A stretch of DNA of 64,000 bases from an archaeon (lineage in GTDB: Archaea; Nanobdellota; Nanobdellia; Pacearchaeales; GW2011-AR1), in NCBI GenBank assembly GCA_018657525.1, contig JABHWZ010000002.1:148590-212589 (forward strand), written 5' to 3'. The notes below the pieces were generated by a model. The model saw only the letters and a program-made list of their open reading frames with translations. It searched no databases and was not told where the DNA came from. This document shows, piece after piece, positions 17,433-25,362 of the stretch (position 1 is its first letter; the number at the start of each line of letters is the position of its first letter). Both the position numbers and the translations under genes were made by a program.

Positions 17433-17464
17433 CTTAAAGTTCTGTTGAAGAACATTCTACAACA
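17433..17464. promoter_or_regulatory. 22-bp palindrome element, unit 1 (diverged)
   Basis: The 32-bp block CTTAAAG...CAACA matches 18894-18925 apart from two substitutions. Its centre is TGTTGA-AGAACATTCT-ACAACA, the same near-perfect palindrome with one central change. It lies about 65 bp upstream of small overlapping reading frames and the gene at 17581. Its position between a TATA-like CTTAAAG and the gene suggests an operator. Confidence 0.5.
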
Positions 17465-17527
17465 TCTTATTAAATACTCAAATTACGCAGAAATTATAAT
17501 GAGCATAGCTCAGGGGAGTACGACGCA

Positions 17528-17584
17528 ATGAAGCAACCTACAATACAAAACAACAGGAACACAAGGGAGGAAAAGAAAATATGA
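17528..17584 (+). CDS. Possible 18-residue leader peptide
   Basis: ATG AAG CAA ... ATA TGA overlaps the start of the 17581 gene as ATGA. An even shorter frame (17499-17531, 10 residues) overlaps its own start the same way. The chain of ATGA couplings could channel ribosomes to the main gene, whose GGAGG site lies inside this frame. It may also be chance. Confidence 0.3.
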   Translation: MKQPTIQNNRNTREEKKI

Positions 17585-18192
17585 AACAACAAGGAAAAAT
17601 TTGGATGCCAGACTCTTTTGAGGAAGGCGAAGAAATAATCAAAAGGTTATTTCCACAGCAAGAAGAAACAAGATCAGATGGCTATTCCAATGATTGGGGA
17701 GAGGGCGTCTGGAGGCTAATATCTACAGAAAGGCAGAGATTTTACAACGAAACGTTTCAGGAAAATCTTTATGCTAGAAGAGATCTTAAAATCGAGAGAT
17801 GTTCTTGCCCGTGTGAAGAGCACGATGAAGTAGAAAAGTATATCCTTCGTGTAAGGCAACCTAAATCTCAAGAAGGTTGGAAAAGTAAGTTCCCAGAATA
17901 TACTCCTAGAGAGAGGGAAGAAAAAATGAAAGAGATAAATGAAGAGTTTGAAGGAGAAGAGAACTCATTAGCAAGAGCGATGCTGTTGCTGTATTCTGTG
18001 GAGCCTGATTATAAGGAATTGCCTCTTTTTGAGAGGGGAAGATCGAGCCAGTACAGAACAAAAAATAATGAATCCCCTTCGAACAGAGAAAGAGGAGTTT
18101 TACGAGGAAGTAAAGACTATAGTTTCCACACAAAAGGAATGGAGAAAGGTTGGAAATATCTTGCTGAAAAATTTGGAGATTTAACTTCTTGA
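17581..18192 (+). CDS. Hypothetical protein (orphan gene, unit 1)
   Basis: The 203-residue soluble, highly charged product has a short Cys cluster (RCSCPCEEH, about residues 78-86) and no membrane segment. The Shine-Dalgarno GGAGG is 11 bases upstream of ATG. It sits behind a palindrome shared with the two ndk units downstream and ends close to an AAAAGAGGTGAT motif (18201-18212) also found after those units. No family recognised. Confidence 0.6.
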   Translation: MKQQGKIWMPDSFEEGEEIIKRLFPQQEETRSDGYSNDWGEGVWRLISTERQRFYNETFQENLYARRDLKIERCSCPCEEHDEVEKYILRVRQPKSQEGWKSKFPEYTPREREEKMKEINEEFEGEENSLARAMLLLYSVEPDYKELPLFERGRSSQYRTKNNESPSNRERGVLRGSKDYSFHTKGMEKGWKYLAEKFGDLTS

Positions 18193-18231
18193 ATCAATAA
18201 AAGAGGTGATTCTGAACCCCAACAGCCCGGC

Positions 18232-18837
18232 CTATTTCCCTCGCCAACCGCCGTGGTTAAAGATAGCAACGCCCATTTTTTCTAGATTCTTTGCGATATT
18301 ATAAATTGGAAAACCTACAATGTTCGCATAACAACCTTTAATGCTTCGAATAAAAATACTTCCTAATCCCTGAATTGCGATTGCTCCAGCTTTATCTAAT
18401 GGTTCACCCGTTTTAATGTAGTTTTTAATTTCTCTATCTGATAATTTTTTAAATGTAAATTTAGAAACTTCGTAATCTCTAATTTCTTTTCCAGTCTTTG
18501 CGTTGATAAGAGCAACACCAGAATAAACTCTAATTTCTTTCCCCGAAAACATTCTTAACATTCTTAGAGCATTCGCTTTTGTGTGTGGTTTACCTAGTTT
18601 CTTCCCTTTGTAAACTAAAAATGTATCAACTCCAATAACTATTCCTTCTTTGATTTTGTCTGCGACATCTTTAGCTTTTCCGTATGCAAGAACTTTTGCT
18701 AATTCTTTTGCAGAAAGTTTCATCGCCATATCCTCTTCATAATCTGAAGGAATAATTTTAAAATCGATTCCCATTTGCTGCAAAAGCCCCTTTCTCCGAG
18801 GCGAAGTCGAAGCTAGAATAATTTTTTGTTTCACCAT
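18232..18837 (-). CDS. maf: Maf-like nucleoside triphosphate pyrophosphatase
   Basis: The 201-residue product has the Maf signature 'IILASTSPRRKGLL' at the N-terminus, 'GIVIGVDTFLVYKGKKLGKP', and 'EPLDKAGAIAIQGLGSIFIRSIKGCYANIVGFPI'. Maf enzymes hydrolyse non-canonical or modified dNTP/NTPs to monophosphates. Length and motifs are normal. It is a single minus-strand gene wedged between two repeat units of the accessory zone. Confidence 0.9.
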   Translation of the reverse strand: MVKQKIILASTSPRRKGLLQQMGIDFKIIPSDYEEDMAMKLSAKELAKVLAYGKAKDVADKIKEGIVIGVDTFLVYKGKKLGKPHTKANALRMLRMFSGKEIRVYSGVALINAKTGKEIRDYEVSKFTFKKLSDREIKNYIKTGEPLDKAGAIAIQGLGSIFIRSIKGCYANIVGFPIYNIAKNLEKMGVAIFNHGGWRGK

Positions 18838-18893
18838 CTTGCCTTTATTTAGACTTAGAACTATTTAAATCTTTTAATCTTTCGAATTTCTTA

Positions 18894-18925
18894 CTTAAAG
18901 CTCTGTTGAAGAACGTTCTACAACA
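18894..18925. promoter_or_regulatory. 22-bp palindrome element, unit 2 (upstream of ndk pseudogene)
   Basis: TGTTGA-AGAACGTTCT-ACAACA at 18904-18925 is palindromic except one A/A pair; its 10-bp core is perfect. A TATA-like CTTAAAG lies directly upstream and the ndk start is 37 bp downstream. That arrangement suits a repressor site over the transcription start. The third copy is at 21262-21283. Confidence 0.6.
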
Positions 18926-18961
18926 ATATTTCAAAAAGAACTTTTCTTCTTTATTTCTAAG

Positions 18962-19441
18962 ATGAAAACAAAAACCCTAGCAATAGTAAAGCCAGACGGG
19001 GTGCGAAAAAACCTCCCAGGAGAATGTATAAGAAGGTTCCAGAAAAAGAATCTAAAACTAATAGATCTTAGAATCTGTCAATTGACCCAAACAAAGGCAA
19101 AAAAACTCTAAAAAGACATTAAGAAAAAACACCCAAGAATCTATCGACCCCTCATAAAATACATGACCTCGGGACAAATAGTAATCCTAATCCTCGAAGG
19201 AAAAAACGCAGCCACAAAGGCAAGAAAAATAGCCGGACCAACAAATCCTAAAGAAGCTCCGAAAGGAACAATCCGCGGAGACTTCGCAAAAGGAGACATG
19301 AAAAAACTCTACCAGCAAGGAAAAGTAACCCAAAACATAATCCACACTTCAGAAAACGAAAAAGAGGCGAAGGAAGAAATCAAAATACTTCTCAAAGAGG
19401 AAAAAATAGAATTGAAAGGAGGTGAAATGAAATGGAAATAA
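18962..19441 (+). pseudogene. ndk: Nucleoside diphosphate kinase, nonsense-mutated copy
   Basis: The frame from ATG 18962 to 19441 is unbroken except for a TAA at 19109-19111, where the intact copy at 21320-21793 has TAC (Tyr50). The two are otherwise near-identical at DNA level, including the active-site region NIIHTSEN and the end IELKGGE. The change removes all but 49 residues of the first part, though downstream reinitiation could make a fragment. Its 3' end keeps GGAGGTGA, which serves the overlapping gene at 19432, so the pseudogene still acts as a translational leader. Confidence 0.85.
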
Positions 19442-20136
19442 AAACAAACTTAGATCTAACTCCATATAACCCAAACGCCCTTGTAGAAGAGAGAGTTGAA
19501 GAAATCTTATCCTATGAGGGAACTCCTGGAGACTATTTTAGAGACAATCATCCTCCTTTTAACTTTTCAAAACGGTTAAGTGGATGGTACTGCAATAGAG
19601 CGATAGATTCTAATCCTGGAACAATACAGGAAGAAATTGAGAAGCTCAAAGAAGCTTTAAAAAAACAGGGGGAAGAATGCTCTTGGAGAAGTAGGGATAA
19701 GCCAAAAGTAGCTTTAGTTATCAAGGGATTAGAGGAAATGGGAGCAGAAGCAGAAAGAGTATTCAGCCCATATCAACATGAATCTATAATGTATCCCAGG
19801 CCTAGGGGAGGTGATGATTTTTCCTGTATTGCGGAATTATGTAGATTGGGAATAACCCCTCTAGACCCAGTGACGACATTAAGAAAGTTGTATATGCGGG
19901 GAGGTGGAACAAATGCCTTTACAGGAGGAGATCAATGCAGTCATACATTGGGGACAATTTGGATAGGAGAGGATGAAAGGCCCAAATTCTTAAAATACCA
20001 TGAAGTGTATGGTGGTGGTTCTTTCCACGTTTCTGTAACTGGCAAGCTTCACATTGGTGAATTTTCTTTAGAACAAAATTCTGAGGAAAATCGAACTGAT
20101 GGAATCTTTGGAAGAAAAATACGTAAGACAGAATAA
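19432..20136 (+). CDS. Hypothetical protein (orphan gene, unit 2)
   Basis: The 234-residue soluble product has a Gly-rich C-terminal half ('GGGTNAFTGGDQCSHTLGTIWIGEDE', 'YGGGSFHVSVTGKLHIGEF') with beta texture and scattered Cys. The start overlaps the last 10 bp of the broken ndk, and GGAGGTGA lies about 10 bp upstream, so translation is coupled to ndk. Followed by a terminator-like hairpin. Family not recognised; no resemblance seen to the orphan genes in the other units. Confidence 0.6.
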   Translation: MEIKTNLDLTPYNPNALVEERVEEILSYEGTPGDYFRDNHPPFNFSKRLSGWYCNRAIDSNPGTIQEEIEKLKEALKKQGEECSWRSRDKPKVALVIKGLEEMGAEAERVFSPYQHESIMYPRPRGGDDFSCIAELCRLGITPLDPVTTLRKLYMRGGGTNAFTGGDQCSHTLGTIWIGEDERPKFLKYHEVYGGGSFHVSVTGKLHIGEFSLEQNSEENRTDGIFGRKIRKTE

Positions 20137-20150
20137 ACTTCCCTTCTCAC

Positions 20151-20173
20151 AAAAGAGGTGATACCTTTTTTTT
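20151..20173 (+). terminator. Hairpin plus T-run after unit 2
   Basis: AAAAGAGGT-GAT-ACCTTTTTT can form a 9-bp stem (one G-T pair) with a GAT loop, ending in a run of eight T. It starts 15 bp after the stop at 20136. A partly degraded copy (22191-22212) follows unit 3, and only the left arm remains after unit 1. Confidence 0.55.
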
Positions 20174-20213
20174 CTTAACCTCTCTTTTCCCTTTCCACAC
20201 ATAGTTTCAAATA

Positions 20214-20227
20214 AAACCACGTGGTTT
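20214..20227. promoter_or_regulatory. 14-bp perfect palindrome before HTH-NTase gene
   Basis: AAACCACGTGGTTT lies just upstream of a TATA-like GTTTAAATAG (about 20234-20243). Single AAACCA half-sites recur nearer the start codon at 20265. This is a likely autoregulatory operator for the HTH domain of the NTase protein. Confidence 0.6.
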
Positions 20228-20264
20228 CCAAAAAGTTTAAATAGTTCTAAATGAAACCATAACT

Positions 20265-20834
20265 ATGAAAATTAAACCATTATCTCTAGAAATGCCCGAA
20301 ACTAGCGAAGCTTTTAATAAAATCGTTTACTGGTTTTTTTCATTCCCAACAAAAGAATTTGGATTAAATGAAATAGTTAAAGAACTGAAAATTTCTAAGA
20401 CAACCGCAAATAAAGTCATAACCCAACTAATTAAAGAAAATTTTTTAGAAAGACAAATTATTGGAAAAAATTGGAGATTAAAACTAAACCAAAATTCTCA
20501 GTTTAATTTATCTAAAAAAATTCCCTACAATTTAGAATTAATTTTAAAGTCTAATTTAATTAATTTAATCCAAGAAAAAGTTTCCAATATAAAATCAATA
20601 ATCCTCTTTGGAAGTTATAGAAAAGGTGACGACATAGAAACCAGCGATATAGATATTGCAGTTCAAGTTTTAGGAAATAAAAAATATGAAATTCAGGAGT
20701 TTACAACCTTTAAAAAATTTGGTTTTAGAAAGAACATAAAAGTGGAATTGCACATTTTCTCAGATAAAAATATAAACAATAATTTATTAGCTAATATAAG
20801 AAACGGAATTGTCTTGGAGGGATTTTTAGAATAA
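20265..20834 (+). CDS. HTH-fused nucleotidyltransferase (antitoxin-type)
   Basis: The 189-residue product has an N-terminal winged-helix part (about 15-75: 'FGLNEIVKELKISKTTANKVITQLIKENFLER') and a minimal nucleotidyltransferase domain with G116-S117...D128-I-D130 (FGSYRKGDDIETSDID). The HEPN gene follows with zero spacing. It is inferred to bind its own promoter palindrome and modify or neutralise the HEPN partner. Confidence 0.8.
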   Translation: MKIKPLSLEMPETSEAFNKIVYWFFSFPTKEFGLNEIVKELKISKTTANKVITQLIKENFLERQIIGKNWRLKLNQNSQFNLSKKIPYNLELILKSNLINLIQEKVSNIKSIILFGSYRKGDDIETSDIDIAVQVLGNKKYEIQEFTTFKKFGFRKNIKVELHIFSDKNINNNLLANIRNGIVLEGFLE

Positions 20835-21230
20835 ATGGAACGCATAAAAAAAGGGGATAAACAAAAAGCATTGAGTTTAATTAAAACTGCAGAAGAAGAT
20901 TTAAAATTTACTCTAACTTTGTCAGTTTCAAAAGAGTCATCAAATACAATAATCCGCAATATTTACGAATCATTTAGAATGATGGGAGAGTCTATTTTAG
21001 TAAACAAAGGCATTAAATTTTCTGATCACGTACAATCTATAAATGAATTACTCAAGTTAAAAATCCAAACTTCCCGACCATTAAATTTGTTAGATAGCCT
21101 TAGAAAACTTAGACATAAAATTAATTATAACGGACATCTATCAACAATTGAAGAATCCAAAGAAGCAATTTCAATTGCAAGATCATTATTTGATGACCTC
21201 AAAAAAGAAGTAGAAAAAATAATAAATTAA
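20835..21230 (+). CDS. HEPN-domain protein, partner of HTH-NTase
   Basis: A 131-residue all-helical protein with 'LRKLRHKINYNG' (R93-H94, N97, Y98), a HEPN-like R-H...Y motif, and long helices on either side. It begins at the base after the NTase stop. Likely the toxin or substrate component of the pair. The motif differs from the R-x4-H-x-Y of the two HepT-type proteins at 4.7 and 6.8 kb, so it is another HEPN subfamily. Confidence 0.75.
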   Translation: MERIKKGDKQKALSLIKTAEEDLKFTLTLSVSKESSNTIIRNIYESFRMMGESILVNKGIKFSDHVQSINELLKLKIQTSRPLNLLDSLRKLRHKINYNGHLSTIEESKEAISIARSLFDDLKKEVEKIIN

Positions 21231-21261
21231 TTTTTTGTTCCACAATTTTTTAATAAAACTC

Positions 21262-21283
21262 TGTTGAAGAACGTTCTACAGCA
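21262..21283. promoter_or_regulatory. 22-bp palindrome element, unit 3 (upstream of intact ndk)
   Basis: TGTTGA-AGAACGTTCT-ACAGCA; the core is identical to unit 2 and one base of the outer arm has changed. It lies 36 bp upstream of the ndk ATG at 21320. Sequence identity to unit 2 continues through the leader into ndk, so promoter and gene were duplicated together. Confidence 0.6.
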
Positions 21284-21319
21284 ATATTTCAAAAAGAAAT
21301 TTCTCTCTTTATTTATAAG

Positions 21320-21793
21320 ATGAAAGCAAAAACCCTAGCAATAGTAAAGCCAGACGGGGTAAGAAGAAATCTTACCGGAGAATGTATAAGAAGGCTCCAG
21401 AAAAAGAACCTAAAATTAATAGATATTAGAATCTGCCAACTGACTCAAACAAAAGCAAAACAACTCTACAAAGATATTAAGAAAAAGCACCCAAGAATAT
21501 ACCTCCCCCTTATAGAATACATGACCTCGGGACAAATAGTAATCCTAATCCTGGAAGGAAAAAAAGCAGCCGCAAAAGCAAGAAAAATAGCCGGACCAAC
21601 AAATCCCAAGGATGCTCCGAAAGGAACAATCCGCGGAGACTTTGCCAAAGGAGACATGAAAAAACTCTATCAACAAGGCAAAGTAACCCAAAATATAATC
21701 CACACCTCAGAGAACGAAGAAGAGGCAAAGGAAGAGATCAGAATACTTCTCAAAGAGGAAAAAATAGAATTGAAAGGAGGTGAAAGAAAATGA
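21320..21793 (+). CDS. ndk: Nucleoside diphosphate kinase (intact copy)
   Basis: The 157-residue product exchanges phosphate between NTPs and NDPs through a phospho-His intermediate. It has 'TLAIVKPDGVRRNLTGECIRRL', 'MTSGQIVILILEGKKA...GPTNPKDAPKGTIRGDFA' and the active-site His region NIIHTSENEEEA. Length is normal for the family. The tail IELKGGERK is encoded over GGAGGTGA, the Shine-Dalgarno site of the next gene, whose ATG overlaps the ndk stop by 4 bp. The broken copy is at 18962-19441. Confidence 0.93.
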   Translation: MKAKTLAIVKPDGVRRNLTGECIRRLQKKNLKLIDIRICQLTQTKAKQLYKDIKKKHPRIYLPLIEYMTSGQIVILILEGKKAAAKARKIAGPTNPKDAPKGTIRGDFAKGDMKKLYQQGKVTQNIIHTSENEEEAKEEIRILLKEEKIELKGGERK

Positions 21794-22158
21794 GTGAAAC
21801 TGATAAAGAATGCAGAGATTTCCTAGCTGAAGTAGTGCAGAATGAAAAAGGAAGACAATCTGATGGGACCTATAGAAAGGAGGAGCATAAAGAACTTTCC
21901 AGAGTCCTTGTTGCACTGGTGGAAGACTCTGATTATGGGAGAAAGCCTGCTTCAATAGACTTTTTTGTCCCTCATAACAGGCCAGTTTATGGGATGGAGG
22001 CGATTGATGCTTCTATGATTGATGGGCTTTTAATGCAGGGAATGCAAAAAGGCAATATGCTTCTTGGAAGATTTGGAAGTGTAGGGTTTGAACCATATTC
22101 AAAAGGCCTAGGCACAAAATCTGCCCACTACGCCTTTACCCCTAGAAAACAAGAATAA
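21790..22158 (+). CDS. Hypothetical protein (orphan gene, unit 3)
   Basis: A 122-residue soluble protein; the second half is Gly/Met-rich ('DGLLMQGMQKGNMLLGRFGSVGFE'). Translationally coupled to ndk by an ATGA overlap and a strong GGAGGTGA site. No family recognised and not visibly related to the orphan genes at 17581 or 19432, although each occupies the same slot behind the shared leader. Confidence 0.6.
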   Translation: MSETDKECRDFLAEVVQNEKGRQSDGTYRKEEHKELSRVLVALVEDSDYGRKPASIDFFVPHNRPVYGMEAIDASMIDGLLMQGMQKGNMLLGRFGSVGFEPYSKGLGTKSAHYAFTPRKQE

Positions 22159-22215
22159 AGTCTGTTGACCAAACTTCAACAACAGGCTTAAAAAGAGGTG
22201 ATACCTTTCTTTTTT

Positions 22216-22938
22216 ATGACACAATCACCAGAAAAAGTTTTAGAAAAAATAGGATTTTCTCCAAACGAGATTAAAGTTTATTTAACGCTTAACAAAAACG
22301 GCTCAACAAAAGCAGGTAAGATTGCAAAGCTCGCTCATATCGATAGAAGTTCGGCATATAATGCATTAAAATCTCTTCAAGAAAAAGGCATGGTTTCCTA
22401 TGTCCTTGTTGGGCAAATAAAGTTCTTTCAAGCGACAGGACCAAGAAGGATTCTGGATTATGTGAAAGAACAAGCATCAGATGTCCAGGACATTCTGCCC
22501 CAACTTCAAGAACAACATAAAACAAAAAAGCAAGAAGGTCAGGTTAGATTATTCAAAGGGAACAAAGGCATTCAAACAGTTTTCCTAGATATTATAAGAA
22601 CAGGCAAGGACAATTATGTTTTTGGTTCTGAAGGCCAATTCTCAGAAAGGATGGAAACCTTCGCTCATAAATTTAAAATATTGAAAAAGCAGGCCGGGAT
22701 TAAAACCAAAGTTTTAATGAGAAAATCCACAAGGGAAATAGACACTAAACTCTCCGACCACAAATATATTCCAAATGTCTCAGAATCCCCTGCAGTTACA
22801 AATATTTACGGGGACAAAATAGCAATAATCATCTGGACTGATGAACCAGAAGCAATAGTAATCGAAAATCCGTCCGCTGCCAAAGCTTACAAATCTTATT
22901 TTGATTTTATGTGGAAACATTCAAAATTAGCAAAATAA
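22216..22938 (+). CDS. TrmB-like transcriptional regulator
   Basis: From the ATG at 22216 (MTQSPEKVLEKIGFSPNEIKVYLTLNKNGSTKAGKIAKLAHIDRSSAYNALKSLQEKGMVSYV) the N-terminus is a typical TrmB winged helix. A linker and a C-terminal effector-like domain (about 110-240: 'VRLFKGNKGIQTVFLDII', 'IIIWTDEPEAIVIENPSAAKAYKSYFDFMWK') follow. A GTG at 22198 is less likely. TrmB proteins respond to sugars or metabolites in archaea. It follows the third ndk unit and could bind the palindromes in front of the units; that link is inference. Confidence 0.85.
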   Translation: MTQSPEKVLEKIGFSPNEIKVYLTLNKNGSTKAGKIAKLAHIDRSSAYNALKSLQEKGMVSYVLVGQIKFFQATGPRRILDYVKEQASDVQDILPQLQEQHKTKKQEGQVRLFKGNKGIQTVFLDIIRTGKDNYVFGSEGQFSERMETFAHKFKILKKQAGIKTKVLMRKSTREIDTKLSDHKYIPNVSESPAVTNIYGDKIAIIIWTDEPEAIVIENPSAAKAYKSYFDFMWKHSKLAK

Positions 22939-23001
22939 TTTTCTGAAGATTATCTACCCCATCATAATCATCTTTATAAAGTTCAGAGTTCTAATTTTTT
23001 T

Positions 23002-23199
23002 ATGACAGAAGAATACATATACAAAGCAGAAGATAGAAATGTTCCAGGACACGGAAGAATTCTCGAGATAGATTCTGGACCGAGAATGTCTGACGCATCT
23101 TTAAAAGTTTTAGGAGATTGTACAATGGGGCTAGTTGAAGAAAGAGTTAGGAAAGATATGACTGCAGAATATGCACTTCGTTTAGAACAACAAGCTTAA
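23002..23199 (+). CDS. Small hypothetical protein
   Basis: A 65-residue soluble charged protein (MTEEYIYKAEDRN...). A TATA-like CTTTATAAAG lies about 30 bp upstream. It begins like the next small protein (EEYI, then a Gly/Arg stretch), so the two may be distant paralogues in one transcript. Function unknown. Confidence 0.5.
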   Translation: MTEEYIYKAEDRNVPGHGRILEIDSGPRMSDASLKVLGDCTMGLVEERVRKDMTAEYALRLEQQA

Positions 23200-23209
23200 G
23201 AGGGAAGAT

Positions 23210-23410
23210 ATGGCGCGTGAGGAATACATTGTTGAATTTAAAAGAAGAGAAAGTCCTAGATATGGAACTCTTGATAAAACTTCGTGGGCTGGAGAAGAAA
23301 GATCTGATAAGTTTGATGAAGCAATAATGAATGCAACTGTTGGAGAAAATGAGGAAGAAATTCATAGACTAGCAACTGAAGAGTCTGCAAAACGTGGAAT
23401 AGTTTATTAA
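23210..23410 (+). CDS. Small hypothetical protein
   Basis: A 66-residue soluble protein (MAREEYIVEFKRRES...). It starts 11 bp after the previous stop with GAGGGAAGA as a possible ribosome site. Possibly a paralogue of the preceding 65-residue protein. Function unknown. Confidence 0.5.
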   Translation: MAREEYIVEFKRRESPRYGTLDKTSWAGEERSDKFDEAIMNATVGENEEEIHRLATEESAKRGIVY

Positions 23411-23503
23411 TTTTTTATTTCTTTAACTTCTTTATATTATTTTTATTTCTTATTTGCTACCCCTCAACTAAATCTTTTTAAATAAGTCTTTTCTATATAT
23501 TCT

Positions 23504-25291
23504 ATGAAAAAGGTGATGGTTTTACTTTTAGTTATTTCTCTACTTTTAGTCTCGCCAATTTTAACAGCACAAAACGAAACTATCGATGACAAGGCTTACG
23601 ATTGTTTAGAAAATCAAATCAAGGACAGAACTTGCGCTAAGCTTTCTCCAACTGAAAAAATTTTTGCTCTAATGGCTACCGGAAAATGTTTGGGAGAAAC
23701 AAAATCAGATTCGCGTGATTTAATTTGTTGGCCTTCAGATGATTGTAATTTAAAGACAACCGCTCAAGCAATTTTAGCTTTAGAAAAAGTAAACGAATTA
23801 ACAACAAGTGCTGAAGACTGGTTGCTTTCACAAAACGATACGCCATCCGACGTCGACTGGTTTTTACAAATCGAATCCTCTGTAGAAACAGATTGCACAA
23901 TAAAATATTCTTCTGGAGGAATCCAAGACATAACAGTAAGAGCCGACAAAAAATTAAGCGGAACAGGGGGAAGCTGTTTATCATTAGTTTCAGGAGGATG
24001 GTGGTATAGAATTTCCCCAAATTGCTACGACACAGAATTCGAAATATCTTGCGATGAATCTTTTTTAACAAGTTTATTATTCAAAGAAAAAACTTCCTCA
24101 ACTTATTTAGTCTCTGAAAAAACTTCAGTTAGTTCAGCCGAAGGAACTACCACCGAAAAAGTAGATTCTTTATGCCTGGAACAAGATGGAAAATGCAATT
24201 ATGAGGGAACACTCTGGGGGGCAGTTGCATTAAAATCCGTAGGTTATGATGTAGAAGCTTACATGCCTTACTTGATAACTGGTGCATCAAAATATCCAAA
24301 AATCTTACCTGAATCGCTTTTATATTTATTAACAAACTATGACGAATTTCGAAATACTTTATTAGAAGATCAACGGAATAGTCAATACTGGGACGAATCT
24401 GGAAACAAATTTTACGACACAGCCCTCGCTTTATTTCCTTTCCAATATTCTGGCGCGCAAGAAAAAGAAAATTCAATAGACTGGTTAGAAAGTGTCCAAG
24501 GAAAAGATGGTTGCTGGGATGGAGGAAATGTTCTGAGTAATTCATTTTTATTAGCTTCCCTATGGCCTCGACAAGTCGTCGCACAAGAAACAAGAGAAGA
24601 TTGTGTTTCGTCTGGTTTTTATTGTATGTCCGAAGCAAGTTGTGAGGGACAAATATTAAGTCCATATAAATGTGCGTCAGGAGTTTACATTTGTTGTGAC
24701 ACTGCCCAAATATTAGATCCATGTTCTGAACAAGGAGGGGACATCTGTTTGTCCGACGAGCAATGTATTGGAGGAACAACTCCGAGCGCATCAGGTTTAG
24801 GCAGCGGAGAAATTTGTTGTGTAAGCGGACGATGCGAAGCAGAAGTAGAACAAAATGAATGTAAAGCCGCCGGAGGAACATGCCGTTCTTTTAGTTGTGG
24901 AGACGACGAAGAGTCTTCAGAGCATAATTGTGGCTTCGGAGACAATTGTTGTTTGCCTAAATCCGACAAAGGCGGAATTAGCTGGTTCTGGATAATCCTT
25001 CTGGCAATTTTAATTCTCTTGATTATCTTAGCAATAATTTTTAGAGAGAAACTAAAACCTTACTGGAATAAAATAACTTCAAAATTTAAAAGAAAAAAAG
25101 GGGGAGTACCCGTTCAACAAACTGGAAGACGACCTCCGAGATTTCCTCCGGTTAGACCAGCCCAAGTTCCAAGAGGGCAACCACGATTAAGGCCATTATT
25201 TCCGCAACAATCCAGAATGCCAATGCGAAGACCAACTCAAAAATCTCAAAAAGATGTTGATAATGTTCTGAAGAAGCTGAAAGAAATGTAA
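23504..25291 (+). CDS. Secreted, C-terminally anchored protein with alpha-toroid-like domain
   Basis: The 595-residue product has a signal peptide (1-22). Residues about 30-360 are helical with prenyltransferase/terpenoid-cyclase-toroid texture: 'TTAQAILALEKV...AEDWLLSQN', then 'EGTLWGAVALKSVGYDVEAY', 'FYDTALALFPFQYS...IDWLESVQGKDGCWDGG'. Three Cys-rich modules follow (about 370-480), each ending in a CC motif (YICCD, EICCV, NCCLP). A membrane helix (about 490-512) and a basic Pro/Arg-rich cytoplasmic tail close the protein. Faces outside and is disulphide-bonded. Toroid assignment is by repeat pattern only; catalytic residues not identified. Confidence 0.65.
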   Translation: MKKVMVLLLVISLLLVSPILTAQNETIDDKAYDCLENQIKDRTCAKLSPTEKIFALMATGKCLGETKSDSRDLICWPSDDCNLKTTAQAILALEKVNELTTSAEDWLLSQNDTPSDVDWFLQIESSVETDCTIKYSSGGIQDITVRADKKLSGTGGSCLSLVSGGWWYRISPNCYDTEFEISCDESFLTSLLFKEKTSSTYLVSEKTSVSSAEGTTTEKVDSLCLEQDGKCNYEGTLWGAVALKSVGYDVEAYMPYLITGASKYPKILPESLLYLLTNYDEFRNTLLEDQRNSQYWDESGNKFYDTALALFPFQYSGAQEKENSIDWLESVQGKDGCWDGGNVLSNSFLLASLWPRQVVAQETREDCVSSGFYCMSEASCEGQILSPYKCASGVYICCDTAQILDPCSEQGGDICLSDEQCIGGTTPSASGLGSGEICCVSGRCEAEVEQNECKAAGGTCRSFSCGDDEESSEHNCGFGDNCCLPKSDKGGISWFWIILLAILILLIILAIIFREKLKPYWNKITSKFKRKKGGVPVQQTGRRPPRFPPVRPAQVPRGQPRLRPLFPQQSRMPMRRPTQKSQKDVDNVLKKLKEM

Positions 25292-25362
25292 GAGTATTTT
25301 TTATTAATTTTGAAATAGTAACAAAAAGAAAGCTTTATAAATTAAAGATTTCTTATTTTTTT

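Noticed and set aside
18962-19441. Stop-codon recoding in ndk (selenocysteine or pyrrolysine)
   Set aside because: The in-frame stop is TAA, the residue is an ordinary Tyr in the intact copy, and no recoding element is evident.
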